From JAWLFY01 sp964462125 (GTDB taxonomy: Bacteria; Planctomycetota; Planctomycetia; Pirellulales; Pirellulaceae), in assembly GCA_964462125.1 (NCBI GenBank), contig CAYWXT010000004.1:1-63503 (forward strand): a stretch of DNA of 63,503 nt, read 5' to 3'. Every line of letters begins with the position of its first letter. Within the stretch, counting starts at the first letter, position 1. A program made the translations under genes and the position numbers. This document shows, piece by piece, positions 1 through 9,039 of this stretch. The notes beneath the pieces are model-generated. The model ran no database searches. It saw only the letters and a program-made list of their open reading frames with translations, and was not told the origin of the DNA.

Positions 1-1648
1 TTGCTTTCCAATCGACGCCAGCGGTGCTCACCAGCTGCTCACCGAGGGTCGCGATGACTTCGACTTCGCTTCGCGGTCCGGGCAACCGGCGGGCCCCACC
101 ATCGCTGAGCCGCACATAATTGAACATCGATTCCTGCGTCGTCGGCTCCGGCTCCTCATCGCGTGCCAGCACCGGCAAGATGATCTTGTCCTCCGACATG
201 CCGTTGACGTGACCGCTGTTCATCGTCGTGCTCAGCTGCACGTTCAGCTCCAACTTGGAGAGCGCCTCGTCGGCAAAGGTGGCGTCGGGGTTGGATCCAA
301 ACAGGTTACCTCCGAGACAAAACCCGACCTTGACCTCGCCGCGCTGAGCCGCCTCGATGCACCCCAGCGTGTCCATGCCGGGTGTGGTCGGCAGCTGCAA
401 CCCGAACTTCTCCTGCAGCGACTGGAAGATCTGATCTTTCAACTTTGGGGTCACCCCGACCGAGCCGATTCCCTGAACATTGCTGTGACCGCGAATCGGC
501 ATCAGGCCGCTGCCGGAACGCCCGACCATGCCGCGGCACAGCGCCAAGTTCGCGATCGCTTGAACATTCTCGACGCCGTGCGTGTGGTGGGTGATCCCCA
601 TGGTCCAGGAGAACACGCACCGCTGCGATTCGGCATAGACCTTGGCGATCGATTCGATCTCGTCACGCGCCACCCCTGACCTGGCCTCGATTTCATCCCA
701 GCCAAGTTGTTGGACCGCCTCCCGCCAACGGTCGGCGTCACGGCAATGGTCCTGCAAGAATCGTTCGTCCCACGCACCGAATTCCCCCACCGCCTTGGCG
801 ATTCCCCATAGCAGCGCCAAGTCACCGCCGATGTGCGGCATCACATAATGGCTCGCGATCTTCGTCCCGGCGAGCAACGAGATCGGATCGCTGGGGACAC
901 GGAACTTGACGAGCCCCGTTTCGCGAACCGGGTTGATCACGATCACCTTTCCCTTGCGGCGGCGGAGATGCATCAGGCTGGTCATCAGCCGCGGATGGTT
1001 GCTCGCCGGGTTGCCGCCGATCAGGAAAACACAATCGGCGTTCTCCAAATCGTCGAGCACCACCGTGGCCGTCCCGCTGCCGACGCTCGACTGCAATCCA
1101 ACCCCGCTGGCCTGGTGGCAGTAGTAGCTGCAGTTGTTGACGTTGTTGGTTCCGAACAGGCGGGCGAGCAACTGCAGCAGAAAGCCCGCCTCGTTGCTGC
1201 TCCGACCGCTGAAGTACCAGAACGTCTGGTCCGCCGGGGTTGCTTGCAGTTTCTCCGTGATCGCGTCAAAGGCCTGGCTCCAACTGATCGGCTCGTAGTG
1301 GGTCGCACCGCGGCGGTAACGGATGGGGTGAACGAGCCGCCCCAGATGTTCCAACTCCCGTGGCGAGAGCCGCCGCAGGTCCTCGATCGAATGCTCCGCC
1401 CAGAACGTCGGTGGAATCCCCGGCTGCAGGTCGGCGACCATCGCCTGCAGACTCTTCTTGCAGACCTCCGGGAACGCTCCCGATTCGTTGACCATGCCCC
1501 CTTTTTGCCCCCCCATGCCGAGGGCACAGGTCTTGCAGGCGTTACGGCTCCGCATCGCCTTGTAGAGTTTCCATATGCCTCCCGCCTCCCGGCCCTTTTT
1601 CAGGGTGTAGAGAATGGCTCGAAACCCGCCGCCGCTGCCGACTTTCAC
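1..1648 (-). CDS. FdhF/YdeP-type molybdopterin oxidoreductase (partial, C-terminus off the left edge)
   Basis: Reading the reverse strand gives about 549 continuous residues with no stop down to base 1. The N-terminus has the family hallmark C-x2-C at residues 38-41 (NACKTCALGMGGQ), followed by KGGMVNE. Further on come NNCSYYCHQASG (possible molybdenum-ligand region), a nucleotide-type LIGGNPASNHPR segment and SWTMGITHHTHG. This matches the formate-dehydrogenase-alpha-like family (TIGR01701, E. coli YdeP), which binds bis-MGD and is usually cytosolic. YdeP homologues are linked to acid resistance or formate/CO2 redox, but the substrate here is unknown. There is no ATG near the N-terminus. GTG at 1648 (V-K-V-G-S-G-G-G) fits the usual family start, although the frame stays open further upstream. 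It diverges from the metallohydrolase at 1826. Confidence 0.9.
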   Translation of the reverse strand, partial: MKVGSGGGFRAILYTLKKGREAGGIWKLYKAMRSRNACKTCALGMGGQKGGMVNESGAFPEVCKKSLQAMVADLQPGIPPTFWAEHSIEDLRRLSPRELEHLGRLVHPIRYRRGATHYEPISWSQAFDAITEKLQATPADQTFWYFSGRSSNEAGFLLQLLARLFGTNNVNNCSYYCHQASGVGLQSSVGSGTATVVLDDLENADCVFLIGGNPASNHPRLMTSLMHLRRRKGKVIVINPVRETGLVKFRVPSDPISLLAGTKIASHYVMPHIGGDLALLWGIAKAVGEFGAWDERFLQDHCRDADRWREAVQQLGWDEIEARSGVARDEIESIAKVYAESQRCVFSWTMGITHHTHGVENVQAIANLALCRGMVGRSGSGLMPIRGHSNVQGIGSVGVTPKLKDQIFQSLQEKFGLQLPTTPGMDTLGCIEAAQRGEVKVGFCLGGNLFGSNPDATFADEALSKLELNVQLSTTMNSGHVNGMSEDKIILPVLARDEEPEPTTQESMFNYVRLSDGGARRLPGPRSEVEVIATLGEQLVSTAGVDWKA

Positions 1649-1825
1649 GTGCGAAACCTTCGATTGTCTTGGGTAATGCTTGCCGCCGCTGCTTCCTCCA
1701 AGCAGTTTACCGCATCTGGTGCCGGGACTTGGACCGGATCGATTCGAATTCCACCATCGTCCACCTTGAGTGCGAGTACCCCCTCGCAGTGCACGCGATT
1801 AGAATCTCGCAAAAGCACCTTCTAC

Positions 1826-3910
1826 ATGGGATTTCGAATGTCACGGCTACTGATTACTGTCATCACGCTTGTGGGCGTGACGGGGATTGTTTCGGAATTT
1901 AGCCACGCCGAGCGGCGAATGCTGCACTCGGAAATGACCCATTTGAGGAGCGGCGAGGCGCGAGAATGGAGCCATTTTCCCGAGCAAGCCAGCGGTGACT
2001 CGCTCCGCGTGGCGTTTGAGGCCACGGTCAGCCAAAGCCCCCAGACCCTCGGGCTCCGCCGCGTTGACGTCAAGCATGGCTGGCGAGTCAAACTCAACGG
2101 GCAAACGCTGGGGCAGCTGTTCAGTGACGAGAACGACCAGGACGAAGTGTGGCAGCTGGAGCCGGATGCGCTCCGCGACGGCACCAACGAACTGGTGGTC
2201 GAAGCGATCGATGACCGTGTCGACGATGTCTTGATCGGCGAAATCTGGCTTGATCCCCGCCCTCGGGACGAGGTTTTTGGCGAGGCACAGCTGAACCTGA
2301 CAGCCCACAACGACGACGGGCATTTGACGCCCTGCCGGTTCACGATTCTGAATGACCGCGGGTCGCTCTCGGCGGTCGGTGCCGAATCGGACGATCAATT
2401 AGCGGTGCGAAGCGGTGTTGTCTACACCGCGACCGGGAGCGCAACGCTCGGCCTGGCCGCGGGCCGCTACACAATCCTTTGTGGCCGGGGGTTCGAATAC
2501 AGTCTGGAACGGGAGGAGATCGAAGTGGTCCCAGGGGATCAAGCAGCCCAGGAATTCGAGCTTCGCCGCGAAGTCGACACCGAGGGATGGGCCGCCTGCG
2601 ATACCCATGTGCACACTTTTGAAATTTCACGCCACGGTGACGCTTCCCTGGACGAACGGATGATCACGCTCGCTGGCGAGGGGGTCGAACTGGCCGTCGC
2701 GACGGATCACAACGTGTTCGTCGATTACCGCCCACACCTGGAACGAATCGGGGTGAAGCGGTACCTCACGCCGATCATTGGGAACGAGGTCACGACACGA
2801 AATGGCCACTTCAATGTCTTCCCCGCCGCACCCGGCGCGGATCCTCCCCATCATCAGGCGGAGACGTGGGAGGAGCTGTTCGAGAGCATCTATCAGACGC
2901 CGGACATTCGCGTCGCCATCCTCAATCACCCCCGCGATGTGCATTACGGCTTCACCCCGTTTGGACCCGAAAACGTGATCGCCGCCGTCGGCCACCGGCT
3001 CGACGGCCGGACGCTGCAGGCCAATGCGATTGAGCTGATCAACTCGGCGGCCCTGCAGTCGGATCCGATGGTGGTGTTTCACGATTGGCTCACGCAACTC
3101 AACCGAGGCCGGTCGTTGACCGCGATCGGTTCCAGCGATTCGCACGAGGTATCGCGCAAGATCGTCGGCCAAGGTCGGTCCTATGTGAAGGTGGACGATC
3201 ACGACCCCGGCACCATCGATGTGCCCGCGGCCGTTGATAGCTTCGTCGAAGGGCGCGTTCTCGTCAGCCTGGGACTGCTGACGGAGCTAACCGTCGACGC
3301 GAGCGCCGGGGCGGGGGAGACGACGCCAGCGACTGGCGACGGCATCGACGTTGCCGTGAAAGTCCAGGGCCCAGGTTGGGTCACGGCAGATCAGGTCGAA
3401 CTGTATGCCAACGGCCAGCGAGTTCGTTCAGTAGAGATCGCGCCGAGCCAGGGCGCCGCGGCGGGTGTCAAAGCCGAGATCACTTGGCGGCTCGATGCCC
3501 CAACCCACGATCTGCATCTGGTGGCCCTCGCCCGCGGTCCCGGTGTGACCGGGCTCCACTGGCCGATCGCCAAACCCTACCAACCGACCTCGCGCACTTG
3601 GGAATCCTACGTGTTCGGTTCCAGCGGCGCGGTCTTCGTTGACGCTGAGGGCGACGGCGATTGGACATCGGCCAACGATTACGCGCGGCGCGCCGTCGAC
3701 GCGGCGGGCGGTGATTTCGCCGCCCTCTTGCAACAACTCCGCCGATTCGACCAGGCGACCGCCGCCTTCGCGGCACACCACTGGGTTGAGGCGGGCGAGC
3801 GGATCCGCGGCGAACCCGCCCAGTCGCTCTTGAAATCAGCGCCGGATGCAGTCCGTTCCGGCTTCGAGACGTACGCACGATCCCAGCGAGAGTCGTTGCA
3901 GACGCGTTGA
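1826..3910 (+). CDS. CehA/McbA family PHP-type metallohydrolase, exported
   Basis: This is a predicted exported metallohydrolase of 694 residues. The N-terminus has a signal peptide (about residues 1-28, ending SHA). A beta-rich region with a dockable sugar-binding look (HGWRVKLNGQTLGQ) follows. The PHP core begins at H261-V-H263 (CDTHVHTF), continues with ATDHN and GNEVTT, then ILNHPRD, and ends with SSDSHE (His440). These are the metal ligands of the PHP/CehA family, which includes phosphoesterases and carbaryl hydrolase; the real substrate is unknown. The frame is open far upstream but there it is antisense to the molybdopterin oxidoreductase. I therefore start at ATG 1826, just before the signal peptide; ATG 1838 is equally possible. 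It converges with the esterase ending at 4053. Confidence 0.88.
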   Translation: MGFRMSRLLITVITLVGVTGIVSEFSHAERRMLHSEMTHLRSGEAREWSHFPEQASGDSLRVAFEATVSQSPQTLGLRRVDVKHGWRVKLNGQTLGQLFSDENDQDEVWQLEPDALRDGTNELVVEAIDDRVDDVLIGEIWLDPRPRDEVFGEAQLNLTAHNDDGHLTPCRFTILNDRGSLSAVGAESDDQLAVRSGVVYTATGSATLGLAAGRYTILCGRGFEYSLEREEIEVVPGDQAAQEFELRREVDTEGWAACDTHVHTFEISRHGDASLDERMITLAGEGVELAVATDHNVFVDYRPHLERIGVKRYLTPIIGNEVTTRNGHFNVFPAAPGADPPHHQAETWEELFESIYQTPDIRVAILNHPRDVHYGFTPFGPENVIAAVGHRLDGRTLQANAIELINSAALQSDPMVVFHDWLTQLNRGRSLTAIGSSDSHEVSRKIVGQGRSYVKVDDHDPGTIDVPAAVDSFVEGRVLVSLGLLTELTVDASAGAGETTPATGDGIDVAVKVQGPGWVTADQVELYANGQRVRSVEIAPSQGAAAGVKAEITWRLDAPTHDLHLVALARGPGVTGLHWPIAKPYQPTSRTWESYVFGSSGAVFVDAEGDGDWTSANDYARRAVDAAGGDFAALLQQLRRFDQATAAFAAHHWVEAGERIRGEPAQSLLKSAPDAVRSGFETYARSQRESLQTR

Positions 3911-4052
3911 ACTTCCGAACCGTCACACGTCGGAGCCGGCGTCACCGAGTCGCCAAAGTCACCGAGACGCCTAGCTTTCTGAAACCGGATGGCAAGTTCA
4001 AGGCGGGGACGAGTTCAACGCGGCGCGAGTTCCTCTGACCTCAGGCGGCCGT

Positions 4053-6035
4053 TCATTCCTCATAGCGAACGGTGTCCTCGCCCGCCAGGCGAACCAGGTC
4101 GGGCAGGTCGTACACCTCGAGCGCCCCATGCACGCTGCTGTCGAGCTGCCCTGACGGCACGTCGTCACGGACGATCGACGCCCAATCGCGCGGCGTGTCG
4201 CGCAACGTGACCGAGGCAAATCGCTCCGGAACCAACGCAGCGGCGTGCAGGGCGACGATCCCCCCGTGGCCGACCCCCACCAAGTGTACACCTCCCGCAT
4301 CGCTTCCTTCCTGCAGATCATCAGCCGCCAGCGTGGCAGCATCCAACGCGTCGGTCACCCGCATGCCGACGAGCGGTTTTCCGAGCAGGTAACCCAGAAA
4401 GTAGGTCTTCCAATCCGGCAGCAGCGCATCCCGCTCGCCGGCAGACGTCTCGCCCTGTCCCCGGAGATCGACGGTGAGGACCACGTGTCCCGCCTTGACA
4501 ATCTCTTCAACGGGACCGCCGGGGTCGGTGTCGCCTGCCTTGCCCTCCTCGTGCAGGTACAGGTAAACCTCGCCGGACGGAGTCGAAGGAAGGAACGTAA
4601 GCGCTGGCAACCAAGCCTCGGAATCGGTTCGGATCACGTGCTTTTCGATCGCATAATCATCTCGCTCAACCCGTCCCACGCTTTTCGACGTCGGCCGTCT
4701 CGGTTTTCCGTCCGGACGCCCGATCAGCGTGTTGATCTCCGTGGCAAGAGCATCCCGCGGCGCGCCGCTCCACTGGTCCTCGCGCTGCTTGGCGAGCTCG
4801 GTTTCGCGTGCCGCATTCAAATCAAAGACCGATTGTTCGCCGGACGAGGTCAGGACCTGACCCGATTCGGTGCACATCAGCTCCTCCGGCGCGCGCGTCC
4901 CCAGTTCTACAGCGGCGACAGGCTCGTCGCGGTCGAGTAACCAACGCTGCATCCAATGAGCAATCGTCGCTAGACCCTGTGGTTTGACTCCGTGAGTCCC
5001 TTCGACCTCCACCAGATCGACGCGTTCCGGAAAGCCGAGCTTTCCATAAACCCGCTTGGCCTGGCGAAAATTGTCCCAGCTGCCTTGAATGTCAAAGAAG
5101 TCGTCCGTGGTGGAGCTGATTAAAGTGGGACGCGGAGCCCGCAGGAGCACGTAGTCGGGTTGGTCGAGTCCAAACGCCAATTGGCCGAAGATGTTCTGTT
5201 CGGCGTCTTGCGGACCGATCGTTTCGATCAGCCGTCGAAAGGTCGTTAGGTAACAAGCCGGCGCGGCGCAGGCCACCCGGTCGTCGAGTGCCATCACGTA
5301 ACTGGTCAGCGTTCCGCCCCCGGAACAGCCGGTGAATCCGATTCGATCCGCGTCCACTTCCGGACGGCTTGCCAGATAATCGATCGAGCGGATCGCGTCC
5401 CAAACCCGATAGCGGGCAGTGTTGCGTCCGACAAGAATCGACCCGACGCCGATCAACGAATGTTCGGTGGTTGTCCCGCTGAATTTCGGTTCGCCCTGCT
5501 CATCGAGAATCTGCGACCGCTCGCCTTGCCCGATCGGATCAAAACAGAGGGCCGCCATTTTATGTTTGGCCATCATGATGCCGAACCGTTGGTTGTAATC
5601 CGCCGTTTTCGCGGTGCGGCTGTGACCACTGGAAACGACGACGCCCGGGACCGGTGTTTCAGAGTCGGGCAGATACAGGTTTGCCGTGATGCGATGGTTC
5701 GGCTGGCTTTCGAAGATCACTTTTTCGATGCGGTAGCCGTCCTCGGCGATCGTTCCGACGGTTTTCGCGTTCAGCGGCGTGCGTTCTGGAAACCCGCCCA
5801 GTTGAGTCACGAAAAAGTCCCGCCGCTCTTGCTGGTAGGCGCGAATCTGTTCCGGGGTTTCCAGTTCCTCATAGGCTTCCTTGCGCCGATCGAGCGCCGT
5901 GTAAGCGTGTTGTTGGAGCTGGGCGTACAACTGGGCCTCGGCCCGCTGGTCCTCGGTCAGGCATGTCAATTCATCGGCGGGCGTGCCGGCTGCAAACCAA
6001 AGGGCAGCGAGCAGCGTGAGCAGAATATTTCGCAT
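4053..6035 (-). CDS. Secreted alpha/beta hydrolase (acetylxylan-esterase-like), two hydrolase-like halves
   Basis: A 660-residue exported hydrolase, with the signal peptide at residues 1-20 (MRNILLTLLAALWFAAGTPA). The first half is a full alpha/beta hydrolase: FDPIGQGERS, nucleophile elbow GCSGGG with Ser238, and an aspartate/histidine end around VEGTHGVK. The second half (about 440-660) looks like a second alpha/beta fold with LRGQGETSAGE and a degenerate GHGG elbow, so it is probably non-catalytic. Planctomycetes carry many such proteins near polysaccharide genes as presumed carbohydrate deacetylases. I start at ATG 6035; an ATG nine codons upstream (6062) would only add residues before the signal peptide. 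The 269 bp to the next gene is a divergent promoter region. Confidence 0.82.
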   Translation of the reverse strand: MRNILLTLLAALWFAAGTPADELTCLTEDQRAEAQLYAQLQQHAYTALDRRKEAYEELETPEQIRAYQQERRDFFVTQLGGFPERTPLNAKTVGTIAEDGYRIEKVIFESQPNHRITANLYLPDSETPVPGVVVSSGHSRTAKTADYNQRFGIMMAKHKMAALCFDPIGQGERSQILDEQGEPKFSGTTTEHSLIGVGSILVGRNTARYRVWDAIRSIDYLASRPEVDADRIGFTGCSGGGTLTSYVMALDDRVACAAPACYLTTFRRLIETIGPQDAEQNIFGQLAFGLDQPDYVLLRAPRPTLISSTTDDFFDIQGSWDNFRQAKRVYGKLGFPERVDLVEVEGTHGVKPQGLATIAHWMQRWLLDRDEPVAAVELGTRAPEELMCTESGQVLTSSGEQSVFDLNAARETELAKQREDQWSGAPRDALATEINTLIGRPDGKPRRPTSKSVGRVERDDYAIEKHVIRTDSEAWLPALTFLPSTPSGEVYLYLHEEGKAGDTDPGGPVEEIVKAGHVVLTVDLRGQGETSAGERDALLPDWKTYFLGYLLGKPLVGMRVTDALDAATLAADDLQEGSDAGGVHLVGVGHGGIVALHAAALVPERFASVTLRDTPRDWASIVRDDVPSGQLDSSVHGALEVYDLPDLVRLAGEDTVRYEE

Positions 6036-6304
6036 GGTTGATGGGCCCTTGCGGTGAGTCATGAAGCAGGCAGGAAATGAAGCAGGCGGGGACAGAATTC
6101 GTCCGCACACGCCGAGCCGTGATTCTACATTACCGCGAGCCGCAAGATTCTTGGTCCGGCCGTGGACGCCCGCAGTGGCCCGCGATGCATCACCCGGGTG
6201 GAGGGCTTCACGTGAGCACCCCCGCGGTTGCTGTAAGCGCGGGGCGTGTCGGTTAGACTGTTCGAAGTCCCTATCCGTGCTGTCTCCGCTCGCGAGTCTG
6301 TCCC

Positions 6305-8179
6305 ATGAAGTTCGCTCTTTCCGCACTCGCCCCCTTATTGCTGCTCGGGTTATTGTTGGTCGGGTTATCGTTGGTTGGGCCCGGCTCGCGATTGGCTGCA
6401 GAGGAACCGCCCGCCCAGGCTTCCCAGGGGAAGACATACGTTTACAAACATTCCGGCGGCCAGCAGCGCCAGATGGAGATTTATTTTCCCCCAGGGCATG
6501 ATGCAGCAACGGATCGCGTGCCGGGGGTGATTCTTTTCCACGGAGGCGGCTGGCGAGGCGGTAGTCTGGCGCAGTTTCGCACCGCCTGCGGCTACTTCGC
6601 CAGCCGTGGCCTGGTTGCCGCGACTGCCAACTATCAGATGCTGTCCAAGGAAGCTGTTGAAAAGCTGCCGGCGGGCGAGAGCCGCAAGCGGGTTTGCATC
6701 ACCGACGCCAAGAGTGCGATCCGTTGGTTCAAGCAGCAGTCCTCGGAGCTCGGCATCGATCCCGACCGGGTGATCACCGGCGGCGGGTCGGCGGGAGGCC
6801 ATGTCTCGGTGCTGGCGACGCTTCAAGACGGCCTCGACGATCCCGGCGATCCCGACGACATCGACGCCTCAGTCGCTGCCTACCTGCTGTTCAATCCAGC
6901 CTTTTCAGCGGACGACGAGAAAGACCCGGAAGTCAACGTGATGGAGCACCTGACGAAGGAGCTGGCACCCGCGATCGTTTTCTTCGGCACCGAAGATCGG
7001 AACTGGAAGTCGGGCTGTGATGCGGTCCACCAGCGGCTGCGTTCTCTCGGCAACACGACGACGGAAACGTTGCTGGCACAAGGGGAAGGGCACGGCTTTT
7101 TCAACCGTTCGCCCTGGCGCGAGTTGAGCTTGATCGCCGCGGATCGGTTTCTGGCCACGCAAGGTTTGTTGGACGGGGACCCGTCGCTTTCGAAGCCGGC
7201 CACTGGCGAAGCGTTGCTTTCGATTCCAATGCCGACGGGGGAGACGAAGCGGTCGAAGCCGGAGGCCGACACCGCGCCGTCGCAGGACGACCAACTCGCT
7301 CTTACGCTTCGTTCCCAACAGGAAACCTCGCCCGAGAGTGGGCAATTCCACTTCGTCGAGCAGAGCGAACAGTGGCGTCCGGAAAAGACCGCCGTGATTG
7401 TGTGTGACGTATGGGACTCTCACCACTGTCTCAATGCCGTGCGGAGACTCGAGGAGTTCGCACCGCGGCTCGATGAGGTGCTGCAGGAAGCCCGCAAGCG
7501 GGGCGCGACGATCGTTCATGCCCCGAGCGGCTGCATGGCCGCGTATGAGGATCACCCGGCGCGGGCCCGGGCGATGCAGGTACCAAAGGCGAACCAGCTT
7601 CCCGAGGAAATCAACGCGTGGTGTTACCAGATCCCATCCGAGGAGCAGGGCGTCTACCCAATCGATCAGTCCGAGGGGGGCGAGGACGACGACCCGGACG
7701 AGCATGCCGCGTGGATGAAGAAGCTGGAATCGATGGGCCGCGATCCGCAACGTCCCTGGCAACAGCAGTCGGAATTGATCACCATCGATGCTGATCGCGA
7801 CTACATCTCCGACCGCGGCGATGAAATCTGGAGCCTGCTCGAAAGCCGCGGCATCGAGAACGTCATTCTGACCGGCGTGCACGTCAACATGTGTGTCCTG
7901 GGCCGACCGTTCGGTCTGCGGCAGATGGTTCGTAACGGAAAGAAAGTGGTCCTGATGCGCGACATGACCGACGCCATGTACAACCCCCAGCGGTGGCCTT
8001 ACGTCTCCCATTTCACCGGCAACGACTTGGTCATCGCGCACATCGAACGATTCGTTTGTCCGACCGTAACGAGCGAACAGATCCTCGGCGGCGAGCCTTT
8101 TCGGTTTTCCCAGGACACGCGGCCGCAGTCGGTGTTGAAGGCAACGGATACATCACCCGTCACGGCAAGCGGACGGTGA
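6305..8179 (+). CDS. Exported esterase - cysteine hydrolase (isochorismatase-like) fusion
   Basis: A 624-residue two-enzyme polypeptide. A hydrophobic signal peptide (1-32) leads into an alpha/beta hydrolase (about 45-285) with the oxyanion motif HGGGW (79-83) and nucleophile GGGSAGG (Ser162), of the BD-FAE/esterase-lipase type. A linker rich in charged residues (about 290-355) joins it to an isochorismatase-like cysteine hydrolase (about 365-600). That domain has VIVCDVWDSHHC (catalytic Asp region) and GVHVNMCVLGRPFG (nucleophile Cys530). Planctomycete genomes have the two domains singly; fusing them suggests consecutive steps on one substrate, for example ester then amide cleavage, but this is inference. 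Start is ATG 6305. No convincing partner gene lies beside it. Confidence 0.85.
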   Translation: MKFALSALAPLLLLGLLLVGLSLVGPGSRLAAEEPPAQASQGKTYVYKHSGGQQRQMEIYFPPGHDAATDRVPGVILFHGGGWRGGSLAQFRTACGYFASRGLVAATANYQMLSKEAVEKLPAGESRKRVCITDAKSAIRWFKQQSSELGIDPDRVITGGGSAGGHVSVLATLQDGLDDPGDPDDIDASVAAYLLFNPAFSADDEKDPEVNVMEHLTKELAPAIVFFGTEDRNWKSGCDAVHQRLRSLGNTTTETLLAQGEGHGFFNRSPWRELSLIAADRFLATQGLLDGDPSLSKPATGEALLSIPMPTGETKRSKPEADTAPSQDDQLALTLRSQQETSPESGQFHFVEQSEQWRPEKTAVIVCDVWDSHHCLNAVRRLEEFAPRLDEVLQEARKRGATIVHAPSGCMAAYEDHPARARAMQVPKANQLPEEINAWCYQIPSEEQGVYPIDQSEGGEDDDPDEHAAWMKKLESMGRDPQRPWQQQSELITIDADRDYISDRGDEIWSLLESRGIENVILTGVHVNMCVLGRPFGLRQMVRNGKKVVLMRDMTDAMYNPQRWPYVSHFTGNDLVIAHIERFVCPTVTSEQILGGEPFRFSQDTRPQSVLKATDTSPVTASGR

Positions 8180-8253
8180 TCAAGATGACGCCGCAAGGAG
8201 AGATCCTGCGGGCCGGTAGCGTCGCCGACGACACGCGAGGGGGGCGGCGTGCG

Positions 8254-9039
8254 TTACTCTGGCTTGCCAAGCAGGCGGCCGGTGGCGGCGGTGATGTCGG
8301 GCTGCCGCATCAGGGATTCACCCACCAAGACCGCTTTGACGCCGCCGGCTTTCAACCGTAGCAGATCGTCGTGGGTTCGGATGCCGCTCTCGCCGATGAC
8401 CAGCCGATCGGCGGGGATTCTCGGTCGCAGGCGTAATGTATGCTCGAGGTTGGTGTGAAAGGTTTTGAGGTTGCGGTTGTTGATACCGACCATGCGGGTC
8501 CCTGTCGCCAGGACGGCGTCGAGGTGTTTCTCCTCGAACAGTTCGATCAGGGTTTGCAGCCCCAACTCGAGGGCTTGATCATGCAGCTGGCGCAGCGATT
8601 CGGGATCGAGACATTCCGCGATCAACAAGACGCAGTCGGCACCGGCGGCGCGGGCTTGCAACAGTTGATAGGGGTCGACGAGAAAGTCTTTCCGCAGCAG
8701 CGGCAGATCGATCGCCTGGCGGATCTCGCGCAGGTACTCGAGGGAACCTTGGAAGAAGGGTTGGTCGGTAAGGACACTGACGCAAGCGGCGCCGGCTTGC
8801 TGGTAGCAGCGGGCGACTGCGACCGGGTCAAACTCATCGCGGATCCGGCCTGCGGAGGGGCTGGCCCGTTTGACCTCGGCGATCAGCCGAACCTCGTTGC
8901 CGGTTGCCAGCGCGGCGTGGAAGTCACGGCAGGGGGGCAGGTCTCGAATCGCGGCCTTGAGTTCGGCTTCGGCGACCTTGGCGCGGTCGGTTTCGATCGT
9001 CGCCCGCGTCTGGACCAGGATATCGTCGAGGATGGTCAT
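8254..9039 (-). CDS. trpC: Indole-3-glycerol-phosphate synthase
   Basis: A 261-residue TIM barrel converting CdRP to indole-3-glycerol phosphate in tryptophan synthesis. Visible family motifs are IAEVKRASPSAG (catalytic Glu/Lys strand), VLRKDFLVD-like LLRKDFLVDPYQL, LIAECL, GINNRNLKTF, IGESGIRTHDD and AVLVGESLMR (phosphate-binding end). The length is normal for a monofunctional TrpC. The start is ATG 9039, whose A is also the last base of the purH stop (TGATG), so translation is probably coupled. No other trp gene is in the window. Confidence 0.97.
   Translation of the reverse strand: MTILDDILVQTRATIETDRAKVAEAELKAAIRDLPPCRDFHAALATGNEVRLIAEVKRASPSAGRIRDEFDPVAVARCYQQAGAACVSVLTDQPFFQGSLEYLREIRQAIDLPLLRKDFLVDPYQLLQARAAGADCVLLIAECLDPESLRQLHDQALELGLQTLIELFEEKHLDAVLATGTRMVGINNRNLKTFHTNLEHTLRLRPRIPADRLVIGESGIRTHDDLLRLKAGGVKAVLVGESLMRQPDITAATGRLLGKPE

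Noticed and set aside
833..1825. Long open frame upstream of and in frame with the CehA-type gene
   Set aside because: It is antisense to the molybdopterin oxidoreductase, whose reverse-strand translation shows clear family motifs; the signal peptide starts only at 1826.
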